Assembly: GCA_902461475.1 (NCBI GenBank)
Contig: CABPXX010000018.1
Coordinates: forward strand, 1 to 10,915
DNA length: 10,915 nucleotides
From: an uncultured Eubacteriales bacterium
GTDB lineage: Bacteria > Bacillota > Clostridia > Oscillospirales > Oscillospiraceae
Reading direction: 5' to 3'
Position 1 is the first letter of the stretch. Every line of letters begins with the position of its first letter. The translations under genes were made by a program, and so were the position numbers. Of the stretch, positions 6,021 through 10,915 are shown one piece after another. A model generated the notes under the pieces. That model was not told the origin of the DNA. It was given only the letters and a program-made list of their open reading frames with translations, and did not search any database.

Positions 6021-7019
6021 TTAACCGTAGGTCCGGCGCAGACGCTGCCGGATGGTGTCTCCGTCCAGGCCCGCCATACGGCCGGACAAAATGGTGCGGA
6101 TGGCGGTCATCTCCGCCTCCCGGGCATAGAGGTAGCCCACAATGGGCTGCTCGCCAAAGGCCACCCGGCGGCCTGCCCCCAGATAGTCCATAACGGCGTC
6201 GTCGCACTCCCGCTCGAAGTCGGTGAGGGTACCGGAGCCGGGGGCGGACATGGCGGAGCCAGTGGCAGCGGCTTGGGAGAGGGGACTGGTGCGGAACAGG
6301 TTGCCCAGCTCGTCCCCCCGGGCGGTGGCCAGGGTGCGGGCGGGGACGTTGCCCCCGGGCACCAGCACCTGCTGCAAAAATTCCATGCCCTTGCCCAGGC
6401 GGGAAGCCCGCACGCAGGCTCTCAGGTTGGCCACGTCAATGGACAGAGCCACGTAGCCCTCCAGGAACTTGCTGTCCGCCTGACGGGCCAGGGCGGTGAG
6501 CTCCTCAAAGTAGGCCCGGTCCAAAATGAAGTCAGACAGCTGGGGGTCGCCGGTGGCGCCCAGGGTCTCCCGGGCACGGGCCACGCCCCGGCGGAAGATA
6601 TCGGAACAGCCCCGCAGGTCCTCCCGCTGGTAGTCCTCCGCCAGCTTCTGGGGGTCGTAGCGTCCGCCCCCCATGAGCAGAGCGTCCTGGTTGACCCCCA
6701 GGGCCTCCGCCTTCACCAGCACCTTGGCGTTGTGGTAGTCGGGGCGGCAGCGGAACACGTCCAGCAGCGCCCGATTGCCCACCGCGGTGCTCAAATCGTG
6801 GTACAGGTCCGCCTGGGCCTTGGAGAGGGTCTCCTCAATAGCCCCAGGGGTGACCTGTCCCATGTCGCCATATCCGCACTCGGTGAGCACCTTGGCAGCC
6901 TCAGAAAGCTCCCGGGCCTCGATCATCCGCTCCATGCGCTCGTGATTGAGCAGTCGGTTCTCCATGGCGTGGATGCGGGCGGATATGGTCAGATAATCCA
7001 AATCCTTCTGGTAAGACAC
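6021..7019 (-). CDS. ntpC: V-type ATPase subunit C (socket linking stalk to K ring)
   Basis: Subunit C (equivalent to eukaryotic subunit d) is a funnel-shaped, nearly all-helical protein that couples the D-F shaft to the membrane K ring. The protein has 332 residues and is mostly alpha-helical. Its family features are the N-terminal ARIHAMENRLL (14-24), the helical triplet layout and the C-terminal PIVGYLYAREAEMTAIRTIL, which is highly typical. The start is a GTG at 7019, supported by AAAGGGGGAG 6 nt upstream. The next in-frame Met would remove conserved N-terminal residues. It follows subunit E after 45 nt, one of the longer gaps in the operon. Confidence 0.95.
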   Translation of the reverse strand: MSYQKDLDYLTISARIHAMENRLLNHERMERMIEARELSEAAKVLTECGYGDMGQVTPGAIEETLSKAQADLYHDLSTAVGNRALLDVFRCRPDYHNAKVLVKAEALGVNQDALLMGGGRYDPQKLAEDYQREDLRGCSDIFRRGVARARETLGATGDPQLSDFILDRAYFEELTALARQADSKFLEGYVALSIDVANLRACVRASRLGKGMEFLQQVLVPGGNVPARTLATARGDELGNLFRTSPLSQAAATGSAMSAPGSGTLTDFERECDDAVMDYLGAGRRVAFGEQPIVGYLYAREAEMTAIRTILSGRMAGLDGDTIRQRLRRTYG

Positions 7020-7064
7020 GGTTTACTCCCCCTTTCCATCAAATTCAGTGTGAAAAGGGTCAAA

Positions 7065-7655
7065 TTAACCGAAGAGCACGTCTGCCACCTGAGTGGACAA
7101 AGCGCCCCGCTGGAGACGGACCAGGGTGTCGAAGGTGCAGTTGACCTCCACCCGGCCGTCGCTGAGGATGAAGCCGCCCTGCATGGGGCGGGTCTCCTGG
7201 GACAGGGTCAGCTGGCCCTTGTCCCCCAGCTTCTGGTTGGCGGCCACCACCACCGCCTTGCCCAACCGGGCCCGGTCGGCGGCGGAGAAGATGAGGGTCT
7301 CGGTGCCCTTGGAGGCAGCCTGGGCGGCCAGATCGGCCAGCAGAGCCACGCACTTCTCCTGGGGCAGCTCGGTGAGCTTCTTCATAGCCAGCTGGAAGGC
7401 CTCTTCCACGACCTCCTGCTTGGCCCGCAGCACTTCCTTGCGGCACTCCAGCTGGGCCACGCTGGCCAGCCGCTCGCCCCGCTCGGCAGCGGCTTTCTCG
7501 CCTCGGGCCAGGATGTCGTCGGCCTCGGCCTTGGCCTGGGCCTGGTACTTGGCGGTGATGGCCTCGGCCTCAGCCTTGGCACTGGCCAGCACGTCGTCCA
7601 CTTCCCGCTGGGCGTCGCCGCTGATGCGATCAATGATTTTTTCGATACCGTTCAT
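7065..7655 (-). CDS. ntpE: V-type ATPase subunit E (peripheral stalk)
   Basis: Subunit E pairs with the G subunit (first gene of the operon) to form the peripheral stalks that hold the A3B3 head still against subunit I. The protein has 196 residues, the usual length. Residues 1 to about 105 form a long helix rich in A, E and K (for example DVLASAKAEAEAITAKYQ) with right-handed coiled-coil character. A globular C-terminal part with beta strands (FILSDGRVEVNCTFDTLV) docks on the head. ATG at 7655 is preceded by GGAAAGGAAG. The gene begins 25 nt after subunit K. Confidence 0.95.
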   Translation of the reverse strand: MNGIEKIIDRISGDAQREVDDVLASAKAEAEAITAKYQAQAKAEADDILARGEKAAAERGERLASVAQLECRKEVLRAKQEVVEEAFQLAMKKLTELPQEKCVALLADLAAQAASKGTETLIFSAADRARLGKAVVVAANQKLGDKGQLTLSQETRPMQGGFILSDGRVEVNCTFDTLVRLQRGALSTQVADVLFG

Positions 7656-7680
7656 AGCAGCTCTTCCTTTCCTGCCTGTC

Positions 7681-8160
7681 TTACAGGAAGACCAGCATCA
7701 GGAAGGAGGCCAGCAGGCACAAAATGGCGTAGAACTCCACCATGATGGCCATGATGATGCCCTTGGACTGCTCTTCGGGACGCTTGGCTACCAGAGACAC
7801 ACCGGCAGCGGCGCAGCGGCCCTGAGCGATGGCGGTAATGTAGCCGCCGATGCCCATGGGCAGGCAGGCGAAGCAGTAGCCCAGACCCTGAGCGATGGTC
7901 ATGTCAGCGGGGGTGCCGCCGATGATGCCCATCTGAGCCAGAGCGAAGAACCAGATAACCAGACCGTACAGACCCTGAGTACCGGGCAGCAGCTGGAGAA
8001 TCAGGCACTTGGAGAACTTCTCGGGGTCCTCGGACACCACGCCAGCGGCGGCCTCACCCACAATGCCCACGCCTCGGCCGGAACCGGCACAGGCCAGACC
8101 CACGGACAGAGCCGAGCCCAGAACGGCCAGCTGCATTCCACAGTTTGTCAAAAATTCCAT
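7681..8160 (-). CDS. ntpK: V-type ATPase proteolipid subunit K (membrane rotor ring), Na+-type site
   Basis: Subunit K forms the membrane rotor ring that carries the transported ion. The 159 residues hold four membrane helices as two fused c-type hairpins, the duplicated form seen in E. hirae NtpK. The ion site is complete in the second hairpin, with E142 in MVEFYAIL. The first hairpin has LLPGTQGLYG (57-66) without an acidic ion ligand. L58, T61, Q62, Y65, Q113 and E142 correspond to NtpK L61, T64, Q65, Y68, Q110 and E139, the Na+-coordinating set, so Na+ coupling is predicted. The frame stays open further upstream, but ATG at 8160 is the right start. AAGGAGG lies 9 nt before it, the N-terminus matches the family, and longer starts would run deep into the subunit I gene. 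One base separates it from the stop of subunit I. Confidence 0.97.
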   Translation of the reverse strand: MEFLTNCGMQLAVLGSALSVGLACAGSGRGVGIVGEAAAGVVSEDPEKFSKCLILQLLPGTQGLYGLVIWFFALAQMGIIGGTPADMTIAQGLGYCFACLPMGIGGYITAIAQGRCAAAGVSLVAKRPEEQSKGIIMAIMVEFYAILCLLASFLMLVFL

Positions 8161-8161
8161 T

Positions 8162-10132
8162 TTAGTCTTCCTCCTTGTTGATGATATCAACGTATTTTGT
8201 GTTGTATTCCAGGGGACGGAAGGGAACTCCGCCCTCCTTATAAAACTTGCCGAAGAACTCCAGGTAGTGCAGACGGGCGGCGTGGACATAGGTACCGATG
8301 AGGTTGACACCGATGTTGAAGCCGTGGCCGATGACAAACACCACCACAAAGAGAATCACGCCACCCACCGAGCGTCCGCCCAGGGAACCCAGAGTGTTGA
8401 ACACCTGGGCAATCACCGAGGTGGCCAGCATCAGGGCCATGAGTCGGGCGTAGGACAGCACGTCGGAGAGCCAGGAGGTGATGTCATACCAGCTGGCAAT
8501 GCCCCCGAAGAACTTGCCGAAAATGCCCTTGTTGTGTCGGCCCTGGGTGAGAAGCAGGCACAAAGCGCCTGCCACCAGCAGCCACACGTTCCCGGTCACG
8601 GCCACCAGGCCGATGCCGGCGAACACCACCCACCAGGGTACCACGTCCAGCAGGGCATCCACCCCTTCGCCGTCCCGGAAGCCCATGTAGATGTGCACCA
8701 GCTGACCAAACACCAGCTGCACACAGCCGATGGCAATGGCGATGACCATCACCGTCATGGGGTCGTTCACCGGGTTGACGATGATCCCCTTGGAGAAGGC
8801 GGCCATCCAGCCGGGCATAGCCACGCCGGGCAGGAACACGTCGTAGATGACGTCCAGGACGTTTCCGAAGAAGCCACCCACAAAGATACCGACAAAGGCG
8901 GTGGAAAGTCCCAAATACTGTCCCAACTGGAACATATAGCCCATAGTTCCCTTGGGGCGGAACTTCTTGGTCACCAACAAAGAGATGGCGAAGATAATGA
9001 GGCCGTAGGCCACGTCGGCAAACATAAACCCGAAGAAGAAGATATAGGTGAAGAAAATCAGCGGGTTGGGGTCGATGCCGTCGTAGGCAGGCAGCGAGTA
9101 CATCTCGGTGACCATGTTGATGCAGCGCATCCACTTGGGGTTGTCCAGGAGGGTGGGCACGGTGTCCCCCTTCTCCGGGTCGGTGAGCTCATAGGCTGCG
9201 GTGTAGCTGGAGAGCACCGCCTTGAGCTCCTCTTCCTTCTTGGCGGGCATCCAGCCCTCCAGGAAGAAGGTGTCTGCGGTGTCCACCAGGTGGCCCTTCA
9301 CCTCCTGGCGGGCGATGTCCTGGACCGCCCGGTCCACACACCCGCGCAGGGCCTGCCGCTGGGGGCCAAAGGAGGCGATGTGCTCCTTTGCCTCGTCCAT
9401 CTTCTGGGCCACCACCGCCAGCTGGTTGTCCAGCATGCGGTCGTTGTCCGCCGCCGTCCCCGTCCAGCCCTTGACGTTGGACCGGGAGAACCCAAACTCC
9501 CGCATGGTCTCACAGCAAAGCTCCTCCACATCGCTGTGACAGATGAGGAGGAAATACTGCAAGTCTCGGTCTGCGCTGGCATAGGTCAGACTGGTCAAGT
9601 CGCTGGCCTGGGCCACCGCCGCCTCCATGGCGGCGTAATCCGCCCTGGCGGGGATGGTTCCGAAGATCACCGACACGGTGCCATCGCTTCCCAGCTCCAG
9701 GGGCACATCCAGGGGCAGCCAGGGGGCCAGAGCGGCCTTCTGGGTCTGGAGCTTACCCTGCTCCGCCGTCAGGCTGGCCAGGGTCCGCTCCCCCTCCACG
9801 ATGGCCCGAGCCGTATCCAGGCCGTGCTGGTAGAAGTCGGGGTTAAAAAACTCCTTCTCCGTCAGACGGGGCCGGATGCGGAACAGTCCCTCCTTGGCGG
9901 GCGCATACTTCTTTAAAATGTTCAGCGCGTTGTTCAGCAGCGTGCTGCGCTCCTTGGCGGCAGACAAATCCCGGCTGTTGGGCTTGGCCACCGCCGCCCA
10001 TTTGGGGTCGGACAAATCAATGGCAGGCTCGTCCACCTCCACACACCCCAGCTTTTGCAGCAGGTGCAGCAGGCTCTCACGCTCCGACCGCATCCCCATC
10101 AGGCGCAGCCGTTTCATTTTTACGATTGCCAT
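8162..10132 (-). CDS. ntpI: V-type ATPase subunit I (membrane stator, a-subunit)
   Basis: Subunit I is the membrane stator that carries the ion half-channels and anchors the peripheral stalks. It has 656 residues. About 1-330 is a cytoplasmic domain with coiled-coil stretches, and the rest holds about seven to eight membrane helices. The essential arginine is expected at R563 in LSYARLMALMLA, which faces the Glu of the K ring. A second conserved Arg is R620 in HAARLHYLEFFGKFY. Both motifs are intact. ATG at 10132 overlaps the TGA of the G gene by one base (TGATG), a sign of coupled translation. The stop is one base before the K start. Confidence 0.97.
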   Translation of the reverse strand: MAIVKMKRLRLMGMRSERESLLHLLQKLGCVEVDEPAIDLSDPKWAAVAKPNSRDLSAAKERSTLLNNALNILKKYAPAKEGLFRIRPRLTEKEFFNPDFYQHGLDTARAIVEGERTLASLTAEQGKLQTQKAALAPWLPLDVPLELGSDGTVSVIFGTIPARADYAAMEAAVAQASDLTSLTYASADRDLQYFLLICHSDVEELCCETMREFGFSRSNVKGWTGTAADNDRMLDNQLAVVAQKMDEAKEHIASFGPQRQALRGCVDRAVQDIARQEVKGHLVDTADTFFLEGWMPAKKEEELKAVLSSYTAAYELTDPEKGDTVPTLLDNPKWMRCINMVTEMYSLPAYDGIDPNPLIFFTYIFFFGFMFADVAYGLIIFAISLLVTKKFRPKGTMGYMFQLGQYLGLSTAFVGIFVGGFFGNVLDVIYDVFLPGVAMPGWMAAFSKGIIVNPVNDPMTVMVIAIAIGCVQLVFGQLVHIYMGFRDGEGVDALLDVVPWWVVFAGIGLVAVTGNVWLLVAGALCLLLTQGRHNKGIFGKFFGGIASWYDITSWLSDVLSYARLMALMLATSVIAQVFNTLGSLGGRSVGGVILFVVVFVIGHGFNIGVNLIGTYVHAARLHYLEFFGKFYKEGGVPFRPLEYNTKYVDIINKEED

Positions 10133-10446
10133 CAGTTTTTACCTACCCTTCCAACAATGAGGTCCGCCGCTTGCTCCAGATGCCCGCGGGCCTGCCGCTT
10201 CATGGCCTCACAGGCCTGGGCGTTGCCCTCCAGCACCTGGCGGGACTGCTGGGCGGCCAGCTCCTCGGCCTGGGCCATCATGGCCTTGGCCTTCTCCTGA
10301 GCCTGGGCTCGGGCCTCGGCCACCAGCGCCTTTCCAGCCCGCTCCGCGTCCGCCACAATCCGCTTGGCCTGGGCGGCAGCTTCCGCCTTCTGGCCCCGGG
10401 AGGCCTCCTCGGTCTGGGTCACCTTCTGGATGGCTTCAAATGCCAT
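10132..10446 (-). CDS. ntpF: V-type ATPase subunit G/H (peripheral stalk; NtpF)
   Basis: This is a 104-residue protein that is almost entirely one long helix rich in A, Q, E and K (for example AEAAAQAKRIVADAERAG). It is the partner of subunit E in the peripheral stalks. Sequence complexity is low, so identification rests on this composition, on length, and on its place as first gene before subunit I, exactly where ntpF stands in E. hirae. Bacterial annotations call it subunit G or H. ATG at 10446 has GAGGTGA at 6-nt spacing. It overlaps the I gene by one base. Confidence 0.9.
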   Translation of the reverse strand: MAFEAIQKVTQTEEASRGQKAEAAAQAKRIVADAERAGKALVAEARAQAQEKAKAMMAQAEELAAQQSRQVLEGNAQACEAMKRQARGHLEQAADLIVGRVGKN

Positions 10447-10506
10447 AGTATCTCACCTCTTTCTGGGACTCAAAGGTCATCAGGTTCCTTGGTTAGATTA
10501 TCCCCG

Positions 10507-10546
10507 ATTATGTTAAAATTGTACCACATTTGTCAAATCGGTTCAA
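10507..10546 (-). promoter_or_regulatory. Promoter region of the V-ATPase operon (two overlapping candidates)
   Basis: Candidate 1 is TTGAAC (10546-10541), a 17-bp spacer, and TACAAT (10523-10518) with an upstream TG (extended -10); it would start near 10511. Candidate 2 is a perfect TTGACA (10536-10531), an 18-bp spacer and CATAAT (10512-10507), starting near 10500. Both give an untranslated leader of about 55-65 nt. GATTAT occurs twice, 10 bp apart (10496-10501 and 10506-10511), across the start sites. The AT-rich stretch 10561-10671 upstream shows no gene or clear structure; it may be an UP-like region. Confidence 0.75.
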
Positions 10547-10671
10547 TAGTTTTTTAAGATTTTCGACGAAAAAGTTCTACACTTCTTTTTGTGAAATCCC
10601 TGTGTTTTTTGTATTTTCCGTTCTATTTTTATCTCTTTTCTACTTTACTACCTATTTAACTAATGTTCCAC

Positions 10672-10707
10672 AAAAAGAAACCCCCAAGGCGTACGCCTTG
10701 GGGGTTT
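10672..10707 (-). terminator. Terminator of the right-edge gene
   Basis: A perfect 13-bp stem (10678-10690 with 10695-10707) closes a GTAC loop. On the - strand the U-rich run UUUCUUUUU (10680 to 10672) follows. It lies 24 bp after the stop of the partial gene at 10732-10915 and separates it from the ATPase operon. Confidence 0.9.
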
Positions 10708-10731
10708 GAAGGAATCGGGTATGTGGAAGGC

Positions 10732-10915
10732 TCAGGTTTCCCCCTGTTCCTGGCGGTAACGCTGCATGGAAACGGCGAACAGATCCGCACTGCTGGGCGG
10801 GGTGTAGGTAATGGCGTTGGCCCCGGCGGCGATGGTCTCCAAAATGCTCTCATCGGTGGGTCCGCCGGTGGCGATGATGGGGACGGTAGGGAACTCGGCC
10901 CGGATCTTGGTCACT
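10732..10915 (-). CDS. C-terminal end of a TIM-barrel-like protein (partial)
   Basis: The frame is open from the right edge to a TGA at 10734-10732, about 60 residues, with the start outside the window. The codon at 10914-10912 is GTG read internally as Val, not a start. The fragment shows VPIIATGG (strand then a Gly-rich phosphate-binding-type turn), a helix (DESILETIAAGA) and ANAITYTPP. This is the beta7-alpha7-beta8 pattern of the last part of a (beta/alpha)8 barrel that binds a phosphate group. Such ends occur in many aldolases, isomerases and putative hydrolases, so no specific reaction is assigned. It is transcribed in the same direction as the ATPase operon but is cut off from it by a strong terminator. 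Confidence 0.7.
   Translation of the reverse strand, partial: VTKIRAEFPTVPIIATGGPTDESILETIAAGANAITYTPPSSADLFAVSMQRYRQEQGET

Noticed and set aside
8161..8349. An upstream extension of the subunit K frame into the subunit I gene
   Set aside because: The extension overlaps the conserved C-terminus of subunit I, lacks family similarity, and the ATG at 8160 has a perfect AAGGAGG at the right distance.
10447..10505. A riboswitch in the leader of the ATPase operon
   Set aside because: The leader is only about 55-65 nt, with no stable hairpin ladder, no terminator/antiterminator pair and no motif of a known riboswitch class.

Overview
The window looks like chromosomal DNA from a GC-rich, low-complexity-promoter Firmicute of the class Clostridia, probably an Oscillospiraceae-type gut anaerobe. 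The reasons are strong Shine-Dalgarno sites of the AAGGAGG type in front of almost every gene, sigma-A style promoters placed in AT-rich gaps between GC-rich genes, several GTG starts, and a bacterial V-type (A/V) ATPase operon in the Enterococcus hirae ntp order. The genus cannot be fixed from the sequence alone.

Layout. Positions 1-272 (+) hold the end of an unrecognised helical protein. A promoter and a terminator hairpin (275-337) lead into a complete M42-family metallo-aminopeptidase gene at 358-1392 (+). Positions 1393-1814 contain no long gene but are dense with signals: two strong terminators enclose what I read as a complete, compact type I toxin-antitoxin module. It has a 31-codon single-membrane-segment toxin gene (1539-1634, +), its promoter, a Shine-Dalgarno-masking hairpin, 5'/3' complementary mRNA ends, and a convergent antisense RNA (about 1713 to 1622, -) with a perfect TTGACA-17-TATAAT promoter and its own terminator. 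From 1815 to 10446 (-) nine tightly packed genes encode a V-type ATPase in transcriptional order G(ntpF)-I-K-E-C-F(ntpG)-A-B-D. Their promoter(s) lie at about 10507-10546 and their shared terminator at 1775-1810. At the right edge (10732-10915, -) is the C-terminal end of a TIM-barrel-like protein with its terminator.

How it works together. The ATPase operon supplies a full rotary machine: A3B3 catalytic head, D-F central stalk with C as socket, E/G peripheral stalks, and the membrane motor I plus K ring. The K subunit keeps every residue of the Na+-binding site known from E. hirae NtpK, so the enzyme is predicted to move Na+ rather than H+. The genes ntpH and ntpJ of the E. hirae operon are not present after D. 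The toxin-antitoxin module is a separate transcription island between the convergent M42 gene and ATPase operon and is the most interesting item here; no protein family could be assigned to the toxin from memory.
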